This document shows, in pieces, positions 1-13,700 of a DNA stretch of 64,000 nucleotides. Every line of letters begins with the position of its first letter. Within the stretch, counting starts at the first letter, position 1. The stretch lies in assembly GCA_963971405.1 (NCBI GenBank), contig OZ020492.1:18506204-18570203 (forward strand). The letters run 5' to 3'. The translations under genes were made by a program, and so were the position numbers. Below the pieces are notes generated by a model. It saw nothing but the letters and a program-made list of their open reading frames with translations. It had not been told where the DNA came from and did no database searches. Source of the stretch: Psococerastis gibbosa (lineage: Eukaryota > Arthropoda > Insecta > Psocodea > Psocidae).

Positions 1-454
1 CAGACCTTGAGACTCACAAAATGCTCAACAAGCTAACTGACGATTTCCCTGTTCACAGATCTAGCGGTTTGCAGCGCATACTTACTAATATTATTTCCTT
101 ACAGCTATACAACCTAGTAAATTCTACTCTTGTACGCAAACTAGCGTTAAGATACTTTACTTACTATCTTCTTTGCTCCTTCCTATGTAAATTAACAGAA
201 CGATTACACTCACTCAGATACACGAGGTGATTTTTGGCCGTAGTGGCCTTTTCCTTCTCCCTGTTCGGTTCACACTTACACTTCAGGCTTACTATCCAGA
301 CAAGAGCCTATTGCCCTAGGGCAGAGTCTTCATCACTCGAAACTGTGTTCGGCCATCACCTTTTCCTAGAGCGAGGTTGGGGCTCTACTTAAAAAAAATA
401 AAGAACTCTCATTTAGGCCTATCACAACTCGCAAATGCAAATAAATCTGCTCAC
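1..454. other. Proximal part of intron 5
   Basis: Lies downstream of exon 5 in transcription direction. I examined both strands and found no further PAN- or ZP-like exon and no recognisable repeat. Confidence 0.4.
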
Positions 455-648
455 CAGAAGGTTCATTGCGTTTCGGCATGACACTGACGACCTCATTTAT
501 GTAGCCACAATTAGGCGAAGTATTTTTTAGGTCTTTTTCGTAAAAATCGAATTCGGGATCGTCGTTCAGGTCTAATACAGGGTCTAGGTAGCTCGTTGGT
601 ACCGATGTCAACTCGCAAACTCCTCGGCCAAGGCCAGAGTCGTCCAAC
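455..648 (-). CDS. Exon 5: C-terminal half of PAN domain 2 and linker
   Basis: 194 bp. Acceptor has a long T-rich tract ending ATTTTTAAG; donor is CTG|GTGAGC. Encodes residues 168-231: LDDSGLGRG, CELTS (Cys178), a longer insert than exon 3, DLNDDPEFDFYEKD, NTSPNCGYI (Cys214) and a linker ending in NEPS plus one base. The open frame runs on in both directions (366-758) but the extra ends look intronic. The donor could be elsewhere, though this one fits the 1-in/1-out phase of exon 3. The next exon lies left of the window. Confidence 0.8.
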
Positions 649-3600
649 CTTAAAAATAAAAAAAGTTTTACGATTTTGCTCGAAAAGAAGAACATTGTTA
701 GCCAGCAGCCAGCTTGTGGGAACAGAGTTGATAATTTAGATGTTGGGAGACATGTCAAGAGGCCAATCTAAAACGTGTGCACCCTGTTCCTATGATTAGT
801 GTTCTCTATAACCGTGTAGATGTGCACCGACTACGGAGTCAGGTTGGCAGAATACTGGACCACAGAATCTAGGAATCTCCGCCTCTGACACGAAAAGAAA
901 GAAGGCTGTGTAGGTACATCCGATCGAGATTGACAAAAGCCAGTGAGAAATAACTAACACTTGTTGGTGAAGTTGACAGAAAGTTGGCAGAAAGTGTGAG
1001 GGACAGTTTCTGAGTGGTGGTGCTGTGGCGTTGAATGATATTCTGATTAAGTTCTTTTTCTTCTTCCTCCTCTTTTTCTTGTTCTTCTATTTCTTCCTTC
1101 TCTTCTTCTTTTTCTTCTAATTCTTCCTCCTCTTCTTCGTCTTCTTCCTATTCTTCTTCTGGCTCTACACAGCCCTTGATGGGTTTTGACCTGCTCAAGA
1201 CATGTAGAGTAGTGGTACCAGGGGCGTAAAGGGGGGGGGGCGCACGGTCCAACTTGCCCCCCCCCCCAGCCTCGAGCATTGTAGGACGTTGTCCATACTG
1301 TATGGTCCCCTTTGCAGCAATATGAATATAGACATTCCTTTTTTAGCTTTGTAAAATCTACAGCTATACTTTACTACTATTAAAAAGTCCTTATTTATTT
1401 ATTTATTTATTTATTTAAAACACTCCTTCAATATTTTCGGTTTTTTACGACGCTCCCCCGTCTACGGTCTTTCAACTTGTGGAGGTCTCTAGGTTATCCT
1501 TTCAAGGTTTCATGGACGTCCTACGTCCTACGACATTATTACTACGTGTCCCACTTTGCTTTTACAAAACGTACGACGGTATGTTATCAAAACGTACTAT
1601 GTCTGATACTCTGATTGTAGAGGACAAATAGGACTTGCTTCAGTGGGTTCCACAGCTGCACGCCTCAGGTTAGGAAAAGTGTAACTAACTGATATGGAGA
1701 CCATTAGGCGCCCATTCCATTGACCGGCTAGGGCTATTTCCAACAACGGTGAGACGTGGTAGCAGACACTCAAGACTTAGGTGGCGTTTCCACCGACCTC
1801 GCATTGCAGAATTGACGGAAATGTTTATTTTTCTTTTTATAGAAATCTATTAAAATGTTTGTAATTAACATATCCCATGAAGCCATTTTTTAATTTTAGT
1901 TTGTTTGTTTGTGATTTTACTGCATGATCATTGATCAATTTTAACTATGGCATAGAGGAAAATAAACATTTCCGTCAATTCTGCAATGCGAGGTCGGTGG
2001 AAACGCCGCCTAAGTCTTGAATGTCTGCTACCACGTCACCGTTGTTGGAAATAGCCCTAGCCGGTCAATGGAATGGGCACCTTAGTAGAATTCATAAAAA
2101 TAAGTATAACCTTATACTTCACCAATTTGAAGGAAATGCTTCTGTAGAGGAAGATAAGACAACCTATTCCATTTAGTGCAATACACACTTTTTACTCCTC
2201 GAAGAAAATACATTCCTTTCCAGATGCATATCCTCTGAATTTGTGAAGTAAAAGGTTTCACATCATTAGAGAAATCCCTCAAAATGGGAAATCTCAAGTT
2301 ACGATTGGAATAGAACCGCTGAACCTCAAAGGCTTCAATTAGAGTGAGGGCAAAACCTAATCCATCCAGCTTTGCAGAGGTAAATTCTTTTGATTTACTG
2401 TTATTCCTGGAGTGCTGAAAGACCGAGTCACTCCAACCATGTTTTTCAAATTGGGGAGTTTAAACCTCATTGTCCCCCTACAAAAAATTTCTACTACTAC
2501 ACTTATTAATATTATTACTTATCCCTCACAGGGGATTCTCTTAAGGGGTCGTTGGCATGGACAAGGGACCAATGGGCCACTTTAAGTAGGCCTGGGTTCA
2601 TAAAAAAGTACTTCAGGACTTTATTTTTATTAAGGGGATTTTCTTTGTTTGCGTGCAATTTCTTAGTTGAGATATGCTTGACTAAGCCCTTATTAATTTT
2701 TTACTCCGCTATGGCTCGGGTATTCCTACTGTAGCGGAGGAACTCAATAACCGCCTCACACAATTACCAAATCCCATCAGACCAGCAACTGTGACAAGTC
2801 TGACAGGCAACTGGAAATATGCCTATACACGGCCATTGAGGTCATCAGACACGCCAAGGCCGTAGCCAGAATTTTTCGGGGGTTCAGAAATGTCATTTGA
2901 TATTACAGAGTGGTTTTTATTTTTCCTCTCAAATTCCTATTCTATCTAGTATCAAGCAAAAAAAAAAAAATTCATTTCGAGGAGGGGGGGGTGGGGTTGA
3001 ACCCCCCTTGGTCACGGCCTTGGACACGACAGGATATTGGATGTACAGTGTTTTCTCGGACTGCAAGTTAAGTTTACCGATAAGAAGTCCTCTGTTTCCA
3101 CAAACCATGGCCAATGACGCTTCTAACCGTTATTGTAAGCAACGGCAAGTGGAATTCGCCGTCATATTTGCTATTGCAATGCTTGGTAGCTTTCTTAAGA
3201 TTCCACTTTTCATAGCACTACTTACGTTGGTAGGAGCCACCCTATAAGGGAGCGAAAGGCAGACCAATGTCTGCTACAACATTAATCGACTTAGATGGGA
3301 AGGTGGTAGCGTGCTTATACTTGTGCGAGTCTCCACACGCCATGCGATCGGCGACGTGTCGTAACTCAACACGGGTACTAACCTACCGAGGTGACTGATG
3401 AGATTAGTAATTCATTAAATTGTTTGTATGCAATTAACCTTTTAAAAAAACGTTATTATTATAGCATATTGAAATAAATTGAAAATTAAGAGAACTGCCT
3501 TAAATTACCTGATGCTGAAACCACGACATTCAAAATGTTGCTCAACTGAGCACTGGTGCTGACAGGCTTGCAAGGTATCGCATGGCAAAGAATGCCGCAC

Positions 3601-6600
3601 CAGGCGGTCATCAAGCCTTTTTCCAGACAGAAATCTCCTGTAGCAACCTGAAAATGTGAACACTTATAGCAGATGCATATTATCTTAATATAGAAGAACT
3701 TAGATCAGTTTAAAACGCCATTTCTCTCTCACGGTTATTATCCCTCGTCCATTTGCTCGAATTGGGCTTCACTTCCGAGACATCACCTGGACGTCGCTTC
3801 CTCGGTCTTGTGCTGACAACTTTATTGGGAATTTACTTGTTATAGCCATTTGAATTTTTTCCAAATTTATCTCGAAATCGGTGGCCTATTTTGCCGTTCC
3901 AGAGTATTTTGAGAAAATATTATGATCATAGAGGGGTTGCTCAAAATCTGCAGTGTTTTAATTTTCTATTAATTTAATATGAAAATTATCAAAATGGTAA
4001 GACGTGTCAGTTGTAGATACCTATTTTATACCCTACGATAAGCTGTTTTTAATTGTTGTGAGTGTTTTTTTTCTTCGTAAATCAGAAATTTCTATTTTTC
4101 AACATCAATGACAAAATTAGGAACTCCATATCATTCAATGTATATATATTTATATATCAAGGCTGTACCCAGGTTAGGGGGATCGGCCAGTTTTAATCTC
4201 CCTCCCCCCCCTGTCGAAATAATATTTTTTCCAAAAGCGCGTTGAACCAAAACAATTTACCTATTTTTTTTAAAAAAAAAAGTCTCCCGAGGTTTTTGTT
4301 CAAAGTTATTGCAGAGCTGTCAAAAATACTGCATCCTTTGGAAATGATGCAACTCTACACTTTGATAGGTACATGATATGTGACCGTCTTGAACTCCGAT
4401 TGGCCCCAGTTTTTGAACTTCTTTCTCGGACGCCCTCACCAACCGTTTTTTGCACTAATCAATTCCGATAATGGTCAATAGACAATAGACAATGCTTTAT
4501 TGAAATTTAATCATTGTTTAACTAGCAAGCACATATGGTTTTCGACGTCGCCATAAAATACAATAATAAACTTAGAACCGTCCTAATTTAATTATCGGAC
4601 CATTCTGTATTAGAAAGAGGCACATATTATGTATCAAAATGCTCAGGAAAATTTCTTCAAGCAGACGTGATAGTTCTGACTGCAATAAAACCGGTTTAAT
4701 CGACTTCGATGGCCAGGTGTTAACGTGCTTGCACTTGTGCGAGTCTTTACACGCCATGCGATCGGAGACGTGTCGTAACTTAACACGGGTACTAACCTAC
4801 AGAGGCGACTGAAGAGGTCAATCGGATACATTCATTGAATTGTTTGTATGCGATTTACCTTTGTAAAAAAAAAAAAAAATAAATAAAAAAAAATTCAACG
4901 GCAGGCAAATAAATAAATAAATACTTAATTCTGTTAAATTATACAATTAAGTAATCAACAAGTAATTGACAAGAAGGTATAAATTGAGTTTAAAAGTTAA
5001 TAGTAAAAGAGTTTAACTTACTTGTTTCAATAATTATCACAGATGATATTGCATTACCAATCAGGGTTATAAATAAATATATTACTGTAGCACTCCACAT
5101 GTCTAGCTAAAGCCTGAAAATGCTATAATTAATTACACATTAAACCTGAAAATGTAATATTGTTGATGAAGAATAGTTCTCTCGGTTGAGTGAACTTCCT
5201 CTGTCTCTGTTGTATTGGGAAAGATCATAACAGCACAGATGCCGTTATCTATTTACTACGAGCCTTCCATTAACCTGTCTTTAATTAGCCCCCCCGGCCC
5301 CCCTCGTCTTTCCGTCCCCCACTTCCTACAAACCACCAATACATCATTTTCAGTATGGACGTGCGAAAAAAAATCTTCAGGCTCCATGTCAAGGTGGCGA
5401 TAAAAAAATAATAAAATAATCTAGCCTAAGCAATTGTAGTAGTCCCAGGCCACGATGTGAGCCCATAGGACAGTGGACCTCCTGATTATAGTGGATTCCG
5501 GACCACTTGGGAAACACTGTGAAGTCCAACGATTTCTTCGGTGGTGACCAGGACAAGCCCTACCATGTTTCCCTACCGGCACTGTGCACACGACCAAGTT
5601 ATCTGCAGCTTTGAACCTGCTCTGGTCCGCTGGATTCAACTTGGTATGGCGGCCGGCAATTGTATTTACCGCAGTAATATTTCCCACTTTCACTTTGAAA
5701 TACTTCGTAATGGTTAAATAAACAATATTAATATTTTGTAATGCTTGTTATCTGTAAATATTACAAAGCCAGTCATTTAATATTATGGGCAGACCCATAT
5801 TAGGTTCCTTCCCCATTAGGTGGGCACCATCTCGTAGCAGCGGTATTTATTTATTTTTCAATAAAGACTTTTTGATGAATATTATTATTATTACATCCAT
5901 GACAAGTCCTCAGCCCATTGAGGGTAAAGGCTTGAGGACTGGTGGAGAATCCTCTTATTTGACCTTTGCTGTAGCCGCGTTTTTCAGTTACCCGTGAAGG
6001 TGAGGTACCTAGGTACTCGATTTTCCTTCTAAAGCGAGTCTCGATAAGAATGTTAATATAATTTATCTGTCTGCATTAATATACGAGTATATACAGTATA
6101 TAACATTAAAAATAAGTAATAAAAAAGTTAAACAAATAGCAACTATGATCATAATAAAAGAAATCCAAAGCCAAATAATAATTATTATTATGATAGTATT
6201 TAGCTGGCTGGTTCTGTCAGTTTTTATTTTTTTTGGTATGCGCGGGAAATTGTTAAAACTCTTGGAAGTGTATGTCAGGACGTGTAAAATAGTGGTACGG
6301 GTTCAGACTTTCATCCGACAGGTTGTTGGATCGAGTCCCACACTAAATCGTATGCCTTGCTTCAGGCGGCAAGTACAGCAGGTGGTTCTGGGACTTCCTA
6401 GTTGAGTGTAAGGCGGGTATTCCACATACGTCAATCGTCAATGAAAAATTGAAAAATGGCATTTTAGCAGACATTAAAGACATACTAAAAATTCTGCTAC
6501 CACGTCAATTTACGTCAGTGTTACGTCATTTTTCAATTTTTCATTGACGATTGACGTATGTGGAATACCCGCCTCAGAGAGGGCTTTATAACCCGAACTC

Positions 6601-7684
6601 CGCTAGGGTGGTTTATTTATTTATAACTTGTTTGGCAGAATTCGCTGAACAATAGTTGCTATTAAATCTACTTATTTGAACTCCTTGTTTATTAAAGTAT
6701 GAGCAGACTACAATTCAATTTTTGAGACTTTTCAATTTTGTTAATCTAATTTTTAACTTCATTATACGGTTAAATCATTTTAAATAAAACGATAAAATTT
6801 CCCACCCTATATTTGAGGGGAGTAATAATTAAATACAATACTTAAAGTCTTAAAAAATTTCGATTTTATTTTTATTTTTTATTTGTGTAGAAAATGAGGG
6901 GTAGGTATATTTTTTAAAATTACAAATTCAACTTTCATTGTAAGTGTTTTTGAATATTAATTGAGTTACAAAAAAACTTAGACATACAGTATACTGTATA
7001 GTTCGAATATGGTCCGTTATTGAGTCTGTTACGTGTCTGGTTAGAGAAGCACTGCGTTTTCCAGCATAGACACATTGTTTTTTCAATCTAGCGCAAATTT
7101 AATCTAACTGTTTATTTTAGGCTTGGAATAAGCTAATTTTAAGATTTAAGATAAGATTTAAGTTAAGCTGCTGTTTTTTGTTTTGTTCACTATGTACTAT
7201 ATTTTGGAGATTGTATTGTTTTTTTAGGGCATGGATTAGACAGAAAAAGACTTTCTAGTCATAAGTCTCGCCCCGTAAACATAAGACGCTTATTATTATT
7301 GTTATTTATTAATAGTTTAAAAAAAGCGAGAGATAAAGAGAGAGAATTAATTTATGTACACAGTACTTCAAATACAGTACTTAAATACCTTCACAACACA
7401 ATCACATAATTCACTGGCACGTTATACATACACTAGCATATCCTACAGTAACTAAACAACATCTTAAAGAAATAACTCAAGACGAGTAGCGAGTACCTAA
7501 CAAAACCGGTGGTGCCTAAAGATTTCCGTTTGCTGTAAGAAGATTTGTTAGACCATGTAAAAGAAGTTTCATCTGCATGGAGTTAAGAATAAATTGCGGC
7601 GCACTGAAGGTGCTATATGAGATAATGTTATTATTTTTTCATGGGTGGAAAACTGTGTGGTTGATAGATCAACTGATGTCTTGA

Positions 7685-7719
<35 letters not shown>

Positions 7720-10700
7720 GTAGTCGCTGAATTGAATTTTTTTCTAATGTTTTTTAATTATAATCGTAATTTTAATAATAATAATTTTTAAAGAAGTCAA
7801 AACTTCGCCTTCGCCATAGACGGGTACAAAATTTAGTGAATCTATTGTAAGTTAATTTATTACGCTCTTATTTAATCGATACTACATGTTTCTTTTATGT
7901 TGACCCCCAACTGCCCCCCCCCCCCTTCCCAAACGGGCTGGATCCGTCCCTGATCACAGCCTACAATGTTTTATTTTGAAACTTAATAGGACCTATATTT
8001 AAGGCTGTCGTTGATGGTCAGGGCAGAATCGAATGTTTTTAGGGAGTGTTGGACATTGGAAAACTCAATATTGTCTACTAATACATCACCATATGAAAAT
8101 ATAATAGCCTAAATACAAATTCATAAATAGATATTCATAGAAATAAGATAATATAAATAATGTATAGTGATAGATAAGAGGTAAACAAAATTTGGGAGGA
8201 GGATTCTCAGCCCTCAGCTTCCCCTGGAGCTGCTCTTCAGGCAGAAATCTTTGTTGATATAAATAAAAAAATATTGACTTTTTGTTCTATTACAAAGCCA
8301 TCCTAGCGGAGTTAGGGCTATAAAGCCCTCTCTTACACTCAACTAGGAAAGCCCGGGACGGCCTGCTTTACATGACCTCTTAAGCTGCCCAGAAACTGTG
8401 GCAAGTGTGGGACTTGAACCAACAACTTTTTGGGTAAAAGTCGAAGTCTGTACCACTACTCTACATGTCCTGATATGATTGCAATAGATTGACAATATTA
8501 GGGTCATTCATTGAGTACTAGCAATAATTGAAAACTTAGTCCTGGAGCTTGATTGCTTACGAACGTAGCCACCACCCTTGAGAATGTAAATAAGTAATTA
8601 AATAATGACTTTTTGATCTATTACTAAGCCAACCTAACGGAGCTCTCTCTCTCAATGAGGCCCTACATACCCTCCTAAGTATGTCCAGATAATGTAGTAA
8701 GTGTGGGACTCGAAACAACAACCTTTCGGATGAAAGCCAGAGTCTGTACCACTACTATAGGCCTACATAGCCGGCCGCCATACCAAGTTGAATCCAGCGG
8801 ACCAGAGCAGGTTCAAAGATGCAGATAACTTGGTAGTGTGCACAGTGCCGATAGGGAAACATGGTAGGACTTGTCCTGGTCACCTCCGAACTAATCGTGT
8901 GACTTCACTGTGTTCCCCAAGTGGTTCGGAATCCACTATAATCAGGAGGTCCACTGTCCTATGGGCCCACACCGTGGCCTGGGACTGTGCCCAACCATTC
9001 TACTATAGGCCTACATGTCATAGATATTTTTGGGGGATTTTAGAGATTCCGTACCTAGCACTATACATGTTTTGGCTATGGTGTAAAAGGAATAATAAAA
9101 AAAACAGGGAATATTACCTTTCACCCGATTTTAAAAGAAATTCCTCATGGGGCGGAGGTAGGGGGGGGGGATGAAACTCCCAAAAACTAACATTTAACTA
9201 AGCTTCTAACTTTATGACATAAAACATATCATGCAATAACATAATATGGCAACCTATGCTCAAAATATTTATATTTATAGCCCTAACTCCGCTAGGATGG
9301 CTTAGTAATAGAACAAAAAAGTCCTTATTTATTACTTATATATTTATTTTATATTTTCAACTTGACATCGCATGGGCGGTATTTCCTTGTAAAACCTCAA
9401 AGTCAAAAGGCTGCAAAGCCTTCCTTTATGAGAGTGGTACGTATATAGTTAGGAAAAGCGAAAACTCGTGTTTTCATTTGATTAAGCAATTTCTTTGAAT
9501 TATGCGGAAAAATATACCAGTACATTTATTTCCCAGTGAGCTAACAAATTCCATTTATTCGTATAGGAGATCTGAGTTTTTAATAATTTCCAAGTCAGTA
9601 AATTAGTACGGATTATTTGTTCTCATAATCCCATATATAATCGAGTATTTTGAAAGCTGGCTGTTCACAATGGCCACCCCTTAATAAAAAATGTAGGCTA
9701 ATTCAAAGAAGTTATTAGCATATGTTCGTGGGCTTAAAAGCCAGTTATTAAAAAAATTACTGGGGACGGAATAGTTTTAGAATACCATTTATGTCTATAG
9801 GTTTTTATGTCTTTTTATAAATACGTTTAAAATAAAATTATTTAAGTTAATCGTTTTTTGTTTTGTTATCTGTGCATTTTGGAAATTGTATTGTTTTTGG
9901 ACGTGAGTTAGACAGAAACAGACTTTCTAGTCTTAAGTCTCGCCCCGTAAATATGAGACGCTTATTATTACATGTAGGACATGTAGCTTAGTGGTACGGA
10001 CTCTGACTTTCACCCGAAAGGTTGTTGGTTTGAATCCCACACTGGCTACATTTTCTGGCCATGCTTCGGAGGGCATGTAAGGCAGGCGGTCCCGGGCCTT
10101 CCTAGTTGAGTGTAAGAGAGGGCTTTATAGCCCTAACTCCGCTAAGTTGGCTTAGTAATTGATACAATAAAAAATCCTTATTTATTTATTTATTTATTTA
10201 TTACTACTATCATGTGTAGTTATTTTCTCGGGTACTGAATACTGATGTTTGTTATTTTCTTTCTTTTTTCTTTCTTGGATTACATAGAAGAAGGGAAAAA
10301 TGCTGTAGCGTGACAACCGATCGAGGGTTTAGGCTTGAGCATTCGCAGACGATCATCTTTCTGGACTACTTGGCCTACACAATTTGGGATTGTGTGGTGA
10401 GTAAACAAGTAAAGTAAACAAGTAAGGAAAAATCAACAAGGCCAGTAGTCGCGTTTTTCCTGGCGGAAACTTAAAAATATTATATAGGAAATAACTTTTT
10501 TTATTTTTTAATTTTAAAAAGATTAATCGCATACAAACAATATAATCTATCCGATTGAACTTTTCAGTCGCCTCTGTAGGCTATTACCCGTGATGAGTAC
10601 GATACGTCTCCGATTGCATGGCGTGTAAAGACTCGCACAAGTGCAAGGACGTTACCACCTGGCCATCGAAGTCGATAACTGTTTTTTTATTGCAATTTTT

Positions 10701-13700
10701 AAATAACGTGTTTCGATTAATAGCTTTACGACTATAGCTTCCACCAAAAGGTTGTCGGTTCAAGTCCCGCACTAGAGAAATTTTCTTGGCTGCGCTCAGA
10801 TGCATCATGTAAATCAGGCGGTCCACAACCTATCTAGTTTTATTTGTTTTATTTGAAACAGAATTAGTCGGGAATTTTAGAAATAGGTAATTTTAAATCA
10901 TGCAGCTTCGGGTTCTGATTGAAGATAAAAAGTAAAATAAAATAATATCTCTGCTTTTTACATGAAATTCCCTCATCAATGCAACATGTTGTTGTTTCTA
11001 ACGCCTGCTTTCAGCACTTCTGCTTTTAAGCAACCCTGTCAGCCTGGCGGGGGGTGTGAGTCTGTTTGTTAACTTGAGGCACCCAAAGGGCCGACTCTAT
11101 CACCTTGGAGAAAGGGGAGTTGACTAACAGGGTGGACCTCCTGATTATAGTGGATTCCGAACCACTTGGGGAACATGGTAAAGTCACACGATTAGATCGG
11201 AGGTGACCAGGACTCGACTTATACTGCCTAAGCGCGTTATCATGTCCCACCAGGTTCCCCTGCCAACGCTGTGCACACTACCAAGTTGCCGCAGTTTGAA
11301 ACATGCTCTGCTCTAATGGAATCAAAATGGTAAGGCCGTTGGCGTATATCAATGCAACATAGTATCCCCTTTAATTTTTTTTTTTAAATAAAAAATCAGT
11401 TGGTTTTCAAATTAGGCAGGAAATACACTTCTCTTTTGGGGCTCAAAATGTAAAAAGTAAAAGTAAATCTAATTAATTTCGTGGTATTTTTGAATAATAT
11501 ACTGAGTAAAAGAATTTATACGGTATTATGCAGGTATGACCTTAATATCAATTAGATGTAGATGCCTGGCGTACATTAAGCAGAATGGGATACTTAAATC
11601 CTATACCTGTGAATGAACAATGCCTCGGCTTAAGGCCTTGACCATCGCAATCCCCTCTAAGTCGCACTACAAAGCAGCACTTCCCGGTCTTTGTGCACTA
11701 AAGCTAGCCTTTTCAGCACCCATTTTATACAGTAAAATTCCAATATACCCCCTATAACGTTATTGCTTTCCTATTTATACGTATTAAAAGGAAAGCTTTG
11801 TGATGATCGAAAGTTTCAATTTCGGGATTTCAGTGGGATTACACGTTTTGAGGTCCCAGGAGCCCAAAAAAGTTGGTTTTTACGAAATGTCTGTCTGTCT
11901 GTTGGTCGGACTGTCTGCCTGTTCGTCAATTTGCGGGGAAACTACTCGGTGAATTTTGATGAAATTTGGCACGTGGGTTCACAAAAATCATACCTCGGGA
12001 CAATTTTTTTATTTTGGGCTAACTCAATTTTTTTTTTTGGGGGGGGGGGGGGGTTTACTCTCCAAAAAATAAAAAAACAACGGCTAAAAAGCGAGTATCG
12101 GAGAAATGGAGTAATAGACATCAGTTTTTTCTGGGCATTTGCATAGAATGAAATGGCGTGACTGCAACACACGTGGTAAGGACAACATCCACTCAGAGCG
12201 AGTAAGACTAGTAAAAAGTCTTACTGGAACCCAGCAAATGGGAAGTTACCAAGTTCCCATAAAGAGTGATAAAGACGTCAATATTACTGAACCCACCTTC
12301 AGAAAAGGGGTGAAGGCATTGCTCCAGGGGGGTTGTCCTTACTCCGTAAGCGAGTTCATGGAGTCCTTAAACAAGATTAGGTAAACTTTTAGCGTTGGGT
12401 ATTATATTTTTAATTATAGGTTTTTATTTATTATTTATTTGTAGTTTTGTCGGTGCCGTACACATACTGTATCTCTACTGTAATATTGTATTTCACTGTA
12501 TGTGGATATAATGGCCTAGCATATAATTCATTCATTTATTCATTCAGTTTCAATAATTTTGCAAATCCACAGCGTCCATTGTTTGTTGATTTGCGTTCTC
12601 TTCCCATAATCAGGGCTCTATTTTGTGGGGCATTTCTTATAATAAATGGCGGGAAATAGTTGATTAGTTCTAACTAACTTTTAGATATTTTAATATTTAT
12701 GTGTTTTTTTTTTGCTAATAAAAGTGGTATGTGGTATGATTATAACTTTGCTGAGGGTACTGCAGGTTACTTATAGGAAGATAATTAGGCCGATTTGAAA
12801 TTGTACAACGAACTTTATTCGGGAAAGAAGTCTCCAAATATGAAGGGCAGTATGTGGTACTTTATAAGTAGCATTGTAGAATCCACCCTAAGTATAATAT
12901 GATTAAAAAATTGTTAAATTAATTGTTGTGTTAAGTGCTGATCTAACAGATTTGTTTTATATCTTGGGCAAGCCTTTGGAAGTAAGAATCTTATTTATAT
13001 TAATGAGATTTGTTTTTTTATGTAAAAGTATATTTCTACTGTAAACTAAATTGAATATTCCAAATGGACTGTTGATTTTAGGTTTTCTCATCGAACAGTT
13101 CTGCATACAACTTCTATAAGTTCATGGGCCTTTATTGGCATAGTTGGTAGCTTCCACGTACTTTTGCGAGTCTCTACACTCTATGTGATCGGAGACCTGT
13201 CGAAACTCAACAGTTATTACCACTTACAGAGGCGGCTGAAAAGGTTATTCGGTACATTCATGAATTTTTTGCATACAATAAATATTTTTAAAATAAATCC
13301 ATGACTGTCCATCATATTGTACTAGCGAGACTATTACTGAAGGGCTTTTCTCCATGCGTTGGAATATGATGAAACATAAAGTATAGTAAAAGTAAAAAGT
13401 AAATTCGTGTCGGGGTGGTACTACCCGTGGTACAGGAGTTTTCAGGTTGCATCAACAGCCTCCTGTTTAACCTATCGACAGTCAGGGAAGACTGCCGGGA
13501 CCGCCGGCTTTACATGCCCTCCGAAGCATGGTAGTCAGAAGATAAATAATTGTACCACTAGAAAATTTTGGCATTCGGGTGGGACTCGAACCAGTCACCT
13601 TCTGGATGATAGTCCGAGTCGTTACCTCTACGCCATTCTGACTACATATGATGAAACATAACACAGGGCTGCAGAATCCATTTGATTACGCCGTCCATCA

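Noticed and set aside
366-758. 130-codon minus ORF as a stand-alone gene
   Set aside because: Only 455-648 is supported as coding; the N-terminal part reads through the T-rich splice acceptor tract and the C-terminal part through the GTGAGC donor.
9984-10037. tRNA gene
   Set aside because: Pol III boxes fit, but the sequence continues into the SINE body and tail, recurs many times, and lacks a pairing acceptor stem.
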